A stretch of 55,287 nt of DNA from an uncultured Thalassotalea sp. (lineage in GTDB: Bacteria > Pseudomonadota > Gammaproteobacteria > Enterobacterales > Alteromonadaceae): positions 1-55,287 of the forward strand of contig CANMZP010000029.1 of the NCBI GenBank assembly GCA_947502355.1. The letters run 5' to 3'. The number at the start of each line of letters is the position of its first letter. Within the stretch, counting starts at the first letter, position 1. The notes below the pieces were generated by a model. The model worked only from the letters and a program-made list of their open reading frames with translations. It searched no databases and was not told where the DNA came from. Position numbers and translations under genes: made by a program. This document shows positions 1-9,308 of the stretch, in pieces.

Positions 1-76
1 GCAGGGATGCACTAATGCCGAATGGCTCATGGATGAGCGTATTATTTCGGTGACGTGCAGGGATGCACTAATGCCG
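1..76. repeat. Dispersed hairpin repeat array A (two copies, first cut by window edge)
   Basis: Two copies of the same motif lie at 1-20 and 51-76, 56 bp apart. Read on the minus strand each holds GTGCATCCCTGCAC, a perfect 5-bp hairpin with a 4-nt loop, preceded by CGGCATTA. Between the copies is a second small hairpin, GCTCATCCATGAGC on the minus strand. The same two hairpins in the same order occur at 33745-33892. The array lies beyond the terminator of the TonB receptor gene and is non-coding. Confidence 0.8.
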
Positions 77-154
77 ATAGATTCAGGAAGAATGTTCTCT
101 ATCAATGACGTTTTAATGTCATGACTTTGTTTACACCACATTTTTAATGAAAAA

Positions 155-180
155 ATACCGCCAATTCGCATTGGCGGTAT
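155..180 (-). terminator. Terminator of the ZnuD-like receptor gene
   Basis: A perfect 11-bp stem (ATACCGCCAAT / ATTGGCGGTAT) with a 4-nt loop sits about 35 bp past the stop codon on the minus strand and is followed there by a run of T. It is also fairly T-rich on the plus side, so it may work in both directions. Confidence 0.85.
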
Positions 181-213
181 TTTATGTGCTCAGTGTGATG
201 ACTAACGTTCTAA

Positions 214-2649
214 TTAAAAGCTGCCACGAATACCTACTGTGATGTTTCTGCCCGGTAAAGGAGCAACATCTTTTAGGAAAGAACCGTGTACTCTGGCTTT
301 TTCGTCCGTTAAGTTTTCACCTTTTACAAAGACTACGAAATCATTACCAATACCATCTACAAAGTAGTTTATATTGGCATCTAGCATGGTGTAGCTGTCG
401 GTTTTGGTTTCTAACTCTGCCACATCGTCTTGTTCAAAGTAGTGGCTAACCGCTGTTGAAATTACGATGTTATCCGCTGTGTAGCTTAAATCACCGCCAA
501 CACGCATTGGTGGAATACGAGGTAGATCGCCACCATCTGATAATTCAGCGCGGATATAATCGGCGATTACTGTCGCTTTTAACGGCTCAGATATTTGATA
601 AGCCACTTCTGCTTCAAAACCATACATATCAACGTCAGCTTGACGATAAATGTAAATTGGTAAGCCTTTCTCTTCGTCATGATCTTCTTCAAAAGCATGC
701 ATTTCTTCGTCGTGGTCATGGCCATCTTCACCAAATAAACCGGTGTTTTCTTGATAGTAATAATCATCAACGTGATTATAGAAGGCACTTAACACAACCC
801 CAAAATCACCTTCAAATTTACGCCATGTCATGTCAATGTTGTATGAGGTTTCCATATCCACATCTTGTGAGCCCACCTCAATATCTACGTGATCTCCATG
901 TGCTTCGACATCATAAATGGCACCCACTTCATAGGTGTTTGTACCTATGTGCGGACCATTACTAAATAACTCACCAGCCGTAGGTGCACGCTGAGAATAA
1001 GACAAAGAGAAGGCTAAGTTGTAGCCTTGTTGATAATCCCAAACCGCGCCTGTTGAGAAGCTTACCGGGGTAAATGATTGGTCATCAATGTGAATTTCGT
1101 CATCATGCCCGTCATCGTGATCGTCTTCATCGTGGCCAAAGAAGTCTTCATCTGCTTCAATCTCTACGTGCTCTACACGAGCACCTAATTGCCATAACAC
1201 GTCACCAAAATGTTTTTCTTCTAACCAAACAAAGGCTATCGATTCGGTCTCTGAGGCTGGGCTAAAGGCCTCTTCACCAATGGCTTCAAAGTCACGGTTT
1301 TTATAATGAACTGTCCAAGCGCCTTTCCAACCCTCAATTTGATGATGGAAAAGGTCGACTTTAGCTTCGAACATTTCATTATTAAAGACGGTACCGACTT
1401 CACCGCCTTCAATTTCTTTGTGTTGATAGTCGGTATACGCCATTTTGGTGGCAACGCGATCAATGAAGTTGTCTGCAAAGTTCAACTCGCTAAGCATTTG
1501 ATAGCGATCTTGCTCTAAATCACCGGTAACGCTTTCAGCATCATGCTCGTCTTCGTGACCACTTTCTAGCATATCCATATCGTGCTCTTCGCCACCATGT
1601 GCATGGCCGGGAATACCATATTCACGATCCATTCGCCCGTAAGAGAAACCAATGTAGCCGTTATCAAGTAAATAACTTGAGCCAATATTAAAACCACTGG
1701 CTTTAGCGGCGGTATTTTCAATCACACCTTTTACTTCATCGCCATGCTCATCATCGTGATCATCGTCATGGCCTTCCTCATCATGATCATCGTCGTCATG
1801 TAATTCGGCATAACCCGGAATGTCTACATCATTCGATTCTCGCCAGAAACCATCTAAATGCAGGGCAATGTTCTCAGAGCCTGTATTAAGGTTAAATGTG
1901 GCAGAGTCTTGATCATTTACCGACTCGTGGGACAACATATATTCAAAGCTGTCTTCATTGTTCGTTGGCACACGGTTATCAACAACGTTTACCACGCCAC
2001 CAATGGCACCACTGCCATAAAATAGCGTTGATGGGCCGCGAAGTACTTCAATTTGCTTTGCGGTACTGGCTTCTGCAGACACAATATGGTCTGGGCCAAC
2101 GCGCGAGGCATCGCCAACATCAAGCCCATTTTGGGTAATTAAGACGCGAGGACCATCCATGCCACGAATCACTGGGCTACTGGATACATTACCATAAGAG
2201 GTAGAGTGAACACCCACTTCACCTTTTAAGGTATCTCCAAGGGTTGCCGCTTGTTTTAAACGTAACTCATCTTCAGCTAAAACAGAGACCGGTTGAGCTG
2301 ATTCGATAGTAGATGCATGCAAAGGTGTCGCGTATACATCAATGATTTCGATGGCTGATTGAGATAGTGTTACATTAACAGTCGAGCTATTATTTGCCGG
2401 TACTTGTTTGCTAACGTGGCTAAAGCCTCTTGCCGAGATATGTACTTCATGATCTTTACTATCAAGATCCTTAAATATGAAGCGACCTTTAGAATCGGTA
2501 TACACAACGGTATTTTTAACTCTTACTTTGGCATCTTTGACAATATTGCCTTTGCTGTCGACGACTACGCCGACGATTTCTTGCGCAGATAAAGCACCCG
2601 ATATTAATAATGGTAGTAATGCTAACCCCCAAGATTTAGGCTTAGCCAT
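214..2649 (-). CDS. ZnuD-like TonB-dependent outer-membrane receptor with His/Asp-rich segments
   Basis: This 811-residue protein is a predicted outer-membrane receptor that imports a ligand, most likely zinc or another divalent metal, using TonB energy. It has a signal peptide (1-22), a carboxypeptidase-regulatory-like domain (about 24-95), a plug (about 110-225, with VIRGMDGPRVLI and VLRGPSTLFYGSGAIGGVVNV) and a C-terminal beta barrel ending in a hydrophobic residue followed by Ser-Phe. Four segments extremely rich in His, Asp and Glu lie near residues 283-305, 346-373, 501-521 and 638-662, probably in extracellular loops; this resembles Neisseria ZnuD. The start follows AAGGGG. A Zur-like palindrome covers the predicted -35. 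The substrate is inferred, and copper or nickel cannot be excluded. Confidence 0.88.
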   Translation of the reverse strand: MAKPKSWGLALLPLLISGALSAQEIVGVVVDSKGNIVKDAKVRVKNTVVYTDSKGRFIFKDLDSKDHEVHISARGFSHVSKQVPANNSSTVNVTLSQSAIEIIDVYATPLHASTIESAQPVSVLAEDELRLKQAATLGDTLKGEVGVHSTSYGNVSSSPVIRGMDGPRVLITQNGLDVGDASRVGPDHIVSAEASTAKQIEVLRGPSTLFYGSGAIGGVVNVVDNRVPTNNEDSFEYMLSHESVNDQDSATFNLNTGSENIALHLDGFWRESNDVDIPGYAELHDDDDHDEEGHDDDHDDEHGDEVKGVIENTAAKASGFNIGSSYLLDNGYIGFSYGRMDREYGIPGHAHGGEEHDMDMLESGHEDEHDAESVTGDLEQDRYQMLSELNFADNFIDRVATKMAYTDYQHKEIEGGEVGTVFNNEMFEAKVDLFHHQIEGWKGAWTVHYKNRDFEAIGEEAFSPASETESIAFVWLEEKHFGDVLWQLGARVEHVEIEADEDFFGHDEDDHDDGHDDEIHIDDQSFTPVSFSTGAVWDYQQGYNLAFSLSYSQRAPTAGELFSNGPHIGTNTYEVGAIYDVEAHGDHVDIEVGSQDVDMETSYNIDMTWRKFEGDFGVVLSAFYNHVDDYYYQENTGLFGEDGHDHDEEMHAFEEDHDEEKGLPIYIYRQADVDMYGFEAEVAYQISEPLKATVIADYIRAELSDGGDLPRIPPMRVGGDLSYTADNIVISTAVSHYFEQDDVAELETKTDSYTMLDANINYFVDGIGNDFVVFVKGENLTDEKARVHGSFLKDVAPLPGRNITVGIRGSF

Positions 2650-2666
2650 AAAGAACCCCTTAAATA

Positions 2667-2695
2667 GTAATATTTTAAATGTGATAATATAACAA
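2667..2695 (-). promoter_or_regulatory. Predicted sigma-70 promoter of the ZnuD-like gene
   Basis: On the minus strand TTGTTA (2690-2695) and TATTAC (2667-2672) are 17 bp apart, and the start codon follows about 18 bp downstream of the -10. The -35 lies inside the palindromic operator. The elements are imperfect, so this is a prediction. Confidence 0.5.
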
Positions 2696-2724
2696 TACGT
2701 GTATTGTTACTTTATCACATTTAA
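2675..2724. promoter_or_regulatory. 50-bp palindrome with two Zur-like boxes
   Basis: The sequence is a near-perfect dyad: 24-bp arms with two mismatched positions around a central GT. It contains two 15-bp units, TGTGATAATATAACA (2680-2694) and TGTTACTTTATCACA (2705-2719). Each resembles the 7-1-7 TGTTATA-N-TATAACA core known for gammaproteobacterial Zur sites. It overlaps the predicted -35 of the His-rich receptor gene, the position expected of a repressor site. Fur is a less good alternative, because the outer arms contain GATAAT but the halves are not spaced like a Fur box. Confidence 0.65.
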
Positions 2725-2912
2725 TTTGCAATGCTTTTTGTGAAAATATTCTTACATTTACTCAAAGTTCGCTTTTTTGGCGACTTTTAGGGATGCTCTG
2801 CCTGTTTGTAAATTGTACAGGGTAGGTATTAGTGTAACTTTATATCAGCGGGGCGGATAATTGCAGAATATTTTGCGCGAGCAAAAAACTGTTTATTGGA
2901 CAAAAATAAAAT

Positions 2913-2933
2913 AGCCCGCAAAAGATGCGGGCT
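2913..2933 (-). terminator. Terminator of the CvfB-like gene
   Basis: AGCCCGCA and TGCGGGCT form an 8-bp GC-rich stem 24 bp beyond the stop codon; on the minus strand it is followed by a T-rich stretch. Confidence 0.8.
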
Positions 2934-2957
2934 TATATTTGATCAGGGTCCAATCGT

Positions 2958-3935
2958 TTATGAGCGTTTTTTCCCAACATCGCTCTTTGCTTTCGATTGG
3001 TATTTATTCGCATAAGGCTTTTTGCCAGAGGCACTTTTGCTTGCTGGCTTTTTAACATTAGCCTTTTTTGTTGAAGGCTGTTTAGCAACTGCTTTGGGCT
3101 TGTCTTTAGCCAGTCTTACGCCATCGGCTTCAATGGTCACTTTACCAAAACGTAATAAGTTACCTATGGTGCTTTTGAAAGTCTTTTTACTGACACCAAA
3201 GGTTTGTTTAATAAGCTCTGGCGAACTTTTATCATGTAACGCACAAAAACCATCGTTTTCTTGTAAGTATTGCAAAAACTGCGGTGAGAAATCATTTATC
3301 TTGGCAATGCCACCACGTGTTAGGGTTAAGTCTACTCGGCCATCTGAACGTACGTTTTTGATAAAGCCTTTCATTTTTCGGCCTAAACGCAATGGCTGGA
3401 AGATTTCATTGTCGTACAACAAGCCCCAGTTACGTTCATTAATGATGGCTTTAAAGCCAAGGTCGGTTTTATCTGCAATGGTTAAATCTACTTCTTCGCC
3501 AATTTCAAAATTAGCTGGCCAAATATCTAAGTATTTATCTAATTTGCTTGAGGCGGCAATACGGTCGGTGTGCATATCGCGATATACTTTAACCAAATAA
3601 TACTTACCAACCACCATTTTGTGGTGTTGTTGGTTGTACGGCACCAAAAGATCTTTTGGCAGCCCCCAGTCTAAAAAGGCACCCGCTTGGTTAACTTGTA
3701 AAACTTTTAAGCTTACAAAGTCATCCACTTGGGCTTTTGGCATGGTGGTTGTGGCGATTAATCGGTCTTCAGAATCAAAATAGATGAACACTTCAAGACT
3801 TTGCCCTTCTTGCACGTCTTCTGGTAAATCTCGATTAGGCAGTAAAATTTCACCCAGATCACCACCATCAAGATACGCGCCAAAGTCGGTGAGTTTAACA
3901 ACGGAAAGGGTGTTGGTTTTGCCTATGTGTGCCAT
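2958..3935 (-). CDS. CvfB/YitL-like S1 RNA-binding protein
   Basis: The 325-residue protein has the layout of the CvfB (YitL) family: tandem S1-like OB folds (about 1-65, 66-135 and 145-210), then a winged-helix region (about 220-285, with LLRFGKVTIEADGVRL). The first two folds carry S1-type strands such as VVKLTDFGAYLDGG and VLQVNQAGAFLDWGLPKDL. Members bind RNA and affect gene expression after transcription; the exact target here is unknown. Residues 286-325 form a lysine-, serine- and alanine-rich basic tail, probably an extra nucleic-acid contact. The start follows AGGAAT. It appears monocistronic, with its own terminator. Confidence 0.85.
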   Translation of the reverse strand: MAHIGKTNTLSVVKLTDFGAYLDGGDLGEILLPNRDLPEDVQEGQSLEVFIYFDSEDRLIATTTMPKAQVDDFVSLKVLQVNQAGAFLDWGLPKDLLVPYNQQHHKMVVGKYYLVKVYRDMHTDRIAASSKLDKYLDIWPANFEIGEEVDLTIADKTDLGFKAIINERNWGLLYDNEIFQPLRLGRKMKGFIKNVRSDGRVDLTLTRGGIAKINDFSPQFLQYLQENDGFCALHDKSSPELIKQTFGVSKKTFKSTIGNLLRFGKVTIEADGVRLAKDKPKAVAKQPSTKKANVKKPASKSASGKKPYANKYQSKAKSDVGKKRS

Positions 3936-4012
3936 AAAGATTCCTAGCTCGCTTTGAAAGGTCGACGATTACGTCGTTAAGAGAGTCATTATAGCAAGGA
4001 GTTGTCATTATC

Positions 4013-4468
4013 TTAAGTGTTTGAATGTAATTGCTGAACTTTAATTTTACACTGAATAAATTCCTGATGGCGTAAATGCAGTAAATCGGCAATTCGACGA
4101 ATAATATGCTCTTCAATCACATCAAGGTGGCCATCGGCATAAGCTAATTGCCACAGTAACTCAACAATATGAATGCGCTCATCTAAGGTGTAGTTGTCGT
4201 TGATTAACGATGTGTATTGGTAGAAGTCGTTGGCGTTGTCTGATTCCGTTTGGGCAAGCTCAACAATATCCTCAATTTCTTCATCACTCAAGGGAAACTG
4301 GCTCTGCAAAATTTCCGTCATTTTTTGTTTTTCATCTGCCTCAATCTTATGATCGGCTTTGATAACCTCAAACAAAAGAACCGCCGTTGCTATCTCGATA
4401 GATAAGACCGGTTTTTCAATGCTTTCAACTTGCAGGCTTTGCAAAAATATGCGAATTCGGGAGATCAT
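4013..4468 (-). CDS. TerB-like acidic helical protein
   Basis: A 151-residue, all-helical, acidic protein with the TerB pattern: IATAVLLFEVIKADHKIEAD near residue 26 and LLWQLAYADGHLDVIEEHII near residue 103, two repeats in which a helix is followed by a D-rich, metal-binding type turn. TerB-fold proteins are linked to tellurite resistance or membrane stress, but no ter operon is present, so the role is unknown. It has no signal peptide and is probably cytoplasmic. The stop is 77 bp before the CvfB-like start, so the two may be co-transcribed. Confidence 0.8.
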   Translation of the reverse strand: MISRIRIFLQSLQVESIEKPVLSIEIATAVLLFEVIKADHKIEADEKQKMTEILQSQFPLSDEEIEDIVELAQTESDNANDFYQYTSLINDNYTLDERIHIVELLWQLAYADGHLDVIEEHIIRRIADLLHLRHQEFIQCKIKVQQLHSNT

Positions 4469-4762
4469 TGTGTTTAAACTGCCTTCTATTTAATCGTGTG
4501 TACTAACCCAATAATACGCTCTATATTGTCAAATTGTTTGCATTGACACATTTCGAAACATTTCTTGTTACACAACCTAGTTAGTCCAAATTATACCTGT
4601 TATCGGGCATTGGTGCGGCTTGTCTCACATCGAAGCTTAAATCGGGTGTGTTGTGTAATGGTTTGTTAACGTTTTTCGAAATAACTATTTACATATTTTG
4701 GGGTTACATTTTTTTACAACCTGATAGGATACTGCCATAAAATTTTATTCTTAGGGATTATT

Positions 4763-5956
4763 ATGGCCAGCAAAAAACAAATTTTGGTGCCAATTGCTGT
4801 ATTAGCTGTTGGCGTAGGAGTTGCAATGACACTGTCGGCAATGAAGGAACCACCAGCAGAAAAAGAGAAACTCGATCTAACACCACTTGTGGCTGTCGAG
4901 GAAGTACAAATAGACAGTATTAACTTGTCTGTCGGCTCTTACGGTGTTGTTCAGCCGAAATACGAAACCAATATCGTATCGCAGGTTAGTGGATTAATCA
5001 CCGAATTATCGCCGGACTTTGTGCGTGGTGGTTTTGTCAAAAAAGGGGATGTATTAGCAACCATCGATAGCAGTGACTATGAAGCAGCTTTTATTGATGC
5101 CGAAGCCAATTATGCCAGTGCCATTGCCTCGCTAGAGCTAGAAAAAGCGCAAGGTAAAGTGGCCGAAAAAGAATGGCAGCGCATTCTTCATACCGAACCA
5201 ACCGAATTAAGCTTACGTAAACCGCAACTCGCCCAAGAAATGGCTAGAGTAAAAGCCGCAGAAGCGTCGGTTAAGCGTGCTACTCGCAATTTAGAACGTA
5301 CCAAAATTGTTGCTCCTTACGATGCTATTATTGAACGTCGTGATATTGGCTTGGGGACTTACGTAAGTACGGGTAAAGAACTCGGCAAGTTATTAAATGT
5401 TCAGGTAGCAAAAATTCGTTTACCGGTTGCAGACAATCAACTGCAATTTTTGGACGACCAAGGCATTGGGGCCAAAGTGACGTTAACGACTCAATATTCT
5501 GGTTCAAAACAGCAGTGGCAGGCCGAAATCATTCGCTCTGAAGGCGTGATTGATAATGAATCACGAATGAATTACTTGGTGGCTGAAATTGCTGACCCAT
5601 ATGGCCGAGAGCATAACAACAATCCAATACGATTCGGTACCTATGTAAATGCCACAATTGAAGGGTTTAAAGTTGATGCCGCGGCCATTGTGCCTCGTCA
5701 TTTAGTTAACAATGAGCAAATCGCCGTTCTTAATGATAAAAATCAATTGTCTTATCAACAGGTTGAGATTTTACAGCAGCGTGGGGCTCAAGTCATTATT
5801 GCTCAGGGCCTTGCCCAAGGAGATAAAATCATTACCTCGGCGTTGGACTTTCCGGTTGCGGGTATGAAGTTAACAACCCTTGATGACATGCCAAAAGAGC
5901 AAGAGGACGACACGTTTAAAGGCGGCGAAACTCAGTTGGCTCTTAAGGATAATTAA
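4763..5956 (+). CDS. RND efflux periplasmic adaptor (membrane fusion protein)
   Basis: The 397-residue protein is a periplasmic adaptor that joins an inner-membrane RND pump to an outer-membrane channel. Residues 5-25 form an N-terminal membrane anchor. A split lipoyl domain follows (IVSQVSGLITELSPDFVRGG near residue 73, and TKIVAPYDAIIERRDI near residue 184) around a coiled-coil hairpin (about 110-170), then beta-barrel and membrane-proximal domains. The gene ends two bases before the RND pump gene, so the pair is one operon. The substrate cannot be told; no outer-membrane factor or regulator gene is next to it. The start follows TAGGGATT. Confidence 0.9.
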   Translation: MASKKQILVPIAVLAVGVGVAMTLSAMKEPPAEKEKLDLTPLVAVEEVQIDSINLSVGSYGVVQPKYETNIVSQVSGLITELSPDFVRGGFVKKGDVLATIDSSDYEAAFIDAEANYASAIASLELEKAQGKVAEKEWQRILHTEPTELSLRKPQLAQEMARVKAAEASVKRATRNLERTKIVAPYDAIIERRDIGLGTYVSTGKELGKLLNVQVAKIRLPVADNQLQFLDDQGIGAKVTLTTQYSGSKQQWQAEIIRSEGVIDNESRMNYLVAEIADPYGREHNNNPIRFGTYVNATIEGFKVDAAAIVPRHLVNNEQIAVLNDKNQLSYQQVEILQQRGAQVIIAQGLAQGDKIITSALDFPVAGMKLTTLDDMPKEQEDDTFKGGETQLALKDN

Positions 5957-5958
5957 TC

Positions 5959-8900
5959 ATGATAGATACCAACAAAGGCATCATCGCCTGGTTTGCTCGT
6001 AATCCTGTCGCGGCCAACCTTTTAATGTTTATCATTATTGTTGGCGGCTTATTAACGACCGGTACCATCCGTAAGCAGTTTTTCCCGCAAATCGAGATTA
6101 ACTGGCTTCAATATAATGCGGCATACCCTGGGGCGGCGCCTCAAGAAGTGGAAGAAGGTATTACCATTAAAGTGGAAGAGGGCTTGGAGTCGGTGCAAGG
6201 CTTAGAGCGTATCATTACTTATTCTGGCCGAAACCGCTCGTATGGCTGGTTTCGAGTAAGTGACAGTTACGACCCGCAAATTGTGCTTGAAGAAGTTAAG
6301 TCACAAATTGACTCCATATCGTCTTTCCCTGCTGGCATGGAAAGACCAACCGTAGAGCGCATTAAAATGCGTCAAGAAGTGCTTTATATTAGCTTGTATG
6401 GTGATATGAGCCAGAAGCGACTGAAAGATCTTGGTAAGAAAGTTCATGACGAGATCCAGCAACTACCCTTGGTAAATATATCGGAATACTACAGTGGTCT
6501 AAATTACGAAATCGGTATAGAGGTCAGTAAAGATAAGCTTAGAGAATATAAACTAAGTTTTAATGATGTCGCCAAAGCCGTGCGTAATTGGTCGCGTAAT
6601 ATGTCTGCGGGTCAAATTCGAGCTGAAAATGGCTACATAAACTTACGCGTTGAAAACCAGGCCTATATTGGTCATGAGTTTGAAAGCCTCCCCCTGATCA
6701 CACGAGCCGATGGCAGTAAAATTTTACTGGGCGAAATTGCTACGGTCACCGACGAATTCGAACAAGGCATTCAATATTCTAAATTTAACGGCATGAACTC
6801 GGTTACCTTCTTTGTTGGCGCGGCCAATGATCAAAGTATTACCGATGTCGCCAAAGTCGTAAAAAACTACATTGCAGAAAAGCAAGACAGCTTACCTGAA
6901 GGGGTAAACATAGAAACCTGGGTTGATATGACCGAATACCTGCAAGGACGTTTGGATATGATGCTTAATAATATGTTAAGCGGGGCCATTTTAGTATTCT
7001 TGATGCTCGCCTTATTCCTTCGTGTACGTTTGGCATTTTGGGTAATGATGGGTCTGCCAGTGTGTTTCTTAGGTACTTTATTATTGATGCCGATGGAAAT
7101 GATTGATGTGACCATTAACATCACCAGTTTATTTGCCTTTATCTTGGTGCTCGGTATCGTCGTCGATGATGCCATTGTCATGGGGGAGAGCGCACACAGT
7201 GAAATCGAAGCAAAAGGGCACACGGTTGATAATGTGATCCGCGGGGTGAAGCGTGTCGCCATGCCAGCAACCTTTGGTGTTTTAACAACCATAGCCGCTT
7301 TTTTACCGTTAACCTTGAGTGATGGGCCCTCTTCGGCCTTTGGCCAATCCATTGGTTTTGTGGTGGTGTTGTGTTTAATTTTCTCGCTCATTGAGTCCAA
7401 ATTAATCCTGCCGGCGCATTTGGCGCGCATGAAGGTGAAAACCTATAACCCTAAAAACCCATTGGACAGAATTCGTAAGTCGATAGACAGCGGTTTACGT
7501 AACCACATCCAAAAACGCTACAGACCTTCATTAACACTAGCGGTTAAATATCGTTATGCGGTGATTTGTATGTTTGTTGGCTTTATCTTTATTTGTGTTG
7601 GGCTATTTCAAGGCGGTTTTGTGCGCTATGTTGGTCAGCCAAAAATTCCACATGACTTTCCACGCATCAATGTTGAAATGAACTTGGACAGCTCTGAGCA
7701 AGCCACACTTTCAGCTGCCAAAGCTGTTGAAGCCTCACTTTATGCGGTCGATAGAGAGATTGAACAAGAGTTTGGCACTAAGATGATTTCCGACATGCAA
7801 GTGGATCTTCGTGGTCGTACTCGTGCACAAATTATGGTTAAGTTAATTGACCCAGAGCTGCGCCCTATGAACACCTTTGAACTGGCAGATAGATGGCGTG
7901 CCAATATGCCACTGATCCCTGGCATCAAAAAACTCGATACCCAGGATAATTTATTTGGTAGTGATCGCGATGATGGTGATATCAGTTTCCGCTTAGAGTC
8001 TAATGATGATAAACAGCTCCTGGCTGCATCGCGTGAGCTCAAAACCAAGCTGAACTCTTTGGTTGGGGTAAGTGATGTGAATGATTCACGCATGAATACC
8101 GCAAAAGAAGTGCAATTTACGTTAAAGCCTCTGGCGTATTCGATGGGGTTAACCCTAGCCGATGTAGCCTCACAAGTTGGCTATAGCTTTTACGGTCTCG
8201 AGGCACAGCGTATTTTACGTAATGGTGAAGAAGTTAAAGTGATGGTGCGCTATCCGCATGAGCAACGTAGCTCCATTGGCCATGTCGATGATGTACTTAT
8301 CCAAGCGCCTAATGGCACGGAAGTCCCGTTGAGTGAAATTGCTGACATTTCAATTACCCAAGGGGTAAATCAGATCCGCCGTGAAAATGGTAATCGTACC
8401 ATTAACGTGTGGGCAAAAGTGGATGCTCAGCAGGCCGAGCCTTTCAAAATTGCTAAGGATATCCGCGATAACTACATTCCGAAACTCATGCAAAAGTATC
8501 CGATGCTTAAGAGTGAGTTATCCGGTCGTATTCAAGAAGAAATGGACAGTGCCAATACGCTAATCAGAGACTTTATCATATCGTTTATGATCATTTTTAG
8601 TTTACTTGCTATCCCACTTAAATCCTACTCTCAACCGTTGATTATTATGTCGGTTATCCCGTTTGGTATTATTGGAGCTGTGGTTGGCCATATGATGCTA
8701 GGTATGGATTTGAGCGTCTTATCGATGTTTGGATTGATTGCCGCAGCGGGGGTGGTGGTCAATGACTCCTTGGTGATGATAGATTATATAAACCGGGCAA
8801 GGGCAGCAGGTGTTAGTGCCAGACAGGCGGTTATCGATGCTGGCTGTAATCGCTTTAGAGCCATATTACTGACCTCATTAACAACCTTTATGGGCTTGGT

Positions 8901-9120
8901 ACCGATTATGATGGAAACCAGTATGCAGGCTAAATTAGTGGTGCCAATGGCCGTATCATTAGGCTTTGGTGTTATGTTTGCAACGGTGGTTACTTTAATA
9001 TTGATCCCTTGTTTGTACTTGTTTATTGAAGACATTAAAGGCGTATTTGCTAAATGGTTTAAACGCACTAAGCCGTTGGAAAATACAACAGGAAACACTG
9101 AGCAGGTTACCAACCCGTAG
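5959..9120 (+). CDS. RND family efflux permease
   Basis: A 1053-residue inner-membrane proton antiporter of the AcrB/HAE type. It has the usual duplication: one membrane helix (about 15-33), a large periplasmic loop, helices 2-6, then the same again. Helix 4 holds LVLGIVVDDAIVMGE with the Asp-Asp pair near residue 401 used in proton relay. The second half has the matching GLIAAAGVVVNDSLVMIDY. Length is normal for the family. It lies two bases after its adaptor and is followed by a strong terminator. Whether it exports drugs, bile-like compounds or fatty acids cannot be read from the sequence. Confidence 0.93.
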   Translation: MIDTNKGIIAWFARNPVAANLLMFIIIVGGLLTTGTIRKQFFPQIEINWLQYNAAYPGAAPQEVEEGITIKVEEGLESVQGLERIITYSGRNRSYGWFRVSDSYDPQIVLEEVKSQIDSISSFPAGMERPTVERIKMRQEVLYISLYGDMSQKRLKDLGKKVHDEIQQLPLVNISEYYSGLNYEIGIEVSKDKLREYKLSFNDVAKAVRNWSRNMSAGQIRAENGYINLRVENQAYIGHEFESLPLITRADGSKILLGEIATVTDEFEQGIQYSKFNGMNSVTFFVGAANDQSITDVAKVVKNYIAEKQDSLPEGVNIETWVDMTEYLQGRLDMMLNNMLSGAILVFLMLALFLRVRLAFWVMMGLPVCFLGTLLLMPMEMIDVTINITSLFAFILVLGIVVDDAIVMGESAHSEIEAKGHTVDNVIRGVKRVAMPATFGVLTTIAAFLPLTLSDGPSSAFGQSIGFVVVLCLIFSLIESKLILPAHLARMKVKTYNPKNPLDRIRKSIDSGLRNHIQKRYRPSLTLAVKYRYAVICMFVGFIFICVGLFQGGFVRYVGQPKIPHDFPRINVEMNLDSSEQATLSAAKAVEASLYAVDREIEQEFGTKMISDMQVDLRGRTRAQIMVKLIDPELRPMNTFELADRWRANMPLIPGIKKLDTQDNLFGSDRDDGDISFRLESNDDKQLLAASRELKTKLNSLVGVSDVNDSRMNTAKEVQFTLKPLAYSMGLTLADVASQVGYSFYGLEAQRILRNGEEVKVMVRYPHEQRSSIGHVDDVLIQAPNGTEVPLSEIADISITQGVNQIRRENGNRTINVWAKVDAQQAEPFKIAKDIRDNYIPKLMQKYPMLKSELSGRIQEEMDSANTLIRDFIISFMIIFSLLAIPLKSYSQPLIIMSVIPFGIIGAVVGHMMLGMDLSVLSMFGLIAAAGVVVNDSLVMIDYINRARAAGVSARQAVIDAGCNRFRAILLTSLTTFMGLVPIMMETSMQAKLVVPMAVSLGFGVMFATVVTLILIPCLYLFIEDIKGVFAKWFKRTKPLENTTGNTEQVTNP

Positions 9121-9140
9121 CAAGTAAATACAACCTATAC

Positions 9141-9171
9141 AAAAAAGCTCCAACGGTGTTGGAGCTTTTTT
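9141..9171 (+). terminator. Terminator of the RND operon
   Basis: AAAAAAGCTCCAAC and GTTGGAGCTTTTTT form a stem with a 3-nt loop, 20 bp after the pump stop codon, with T on the plus side. Confidence 0.92.
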
Positions 9172-9308
9172 ATTTTGGTCACTTTTTTTATCATTTCCAG
9201 CCTGAGCACCAGCACCAAACAGTCATTTTTGCAGCTGATTTCGGTTTTTGTTGTGGCAACCAAAGTACGTTAATACATATCAAGGCGCGTTACTAAATAC
9301 CTTGGGAT

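Noticed and set aside
456..965. A 169-codon plus-strand frame opposite the ZnuD-like receptor
   Set aside because: It is antisense to a clear receptor, is rich in His, Leu and Arg from the complementary strand of His/Asp codons, and has no family features.
3022..3600. A 192-codon plus-strand frame opposite the CvfB-like gene
   Set aside because: It is the antisense shadow of a conserved S1 protein, with no start signal.
6867..7430. A 187-codon minus-strand frame inside the RND pump gene
   Set aside because: It is the antisense shadow of conserved transmembrane coding sequence.
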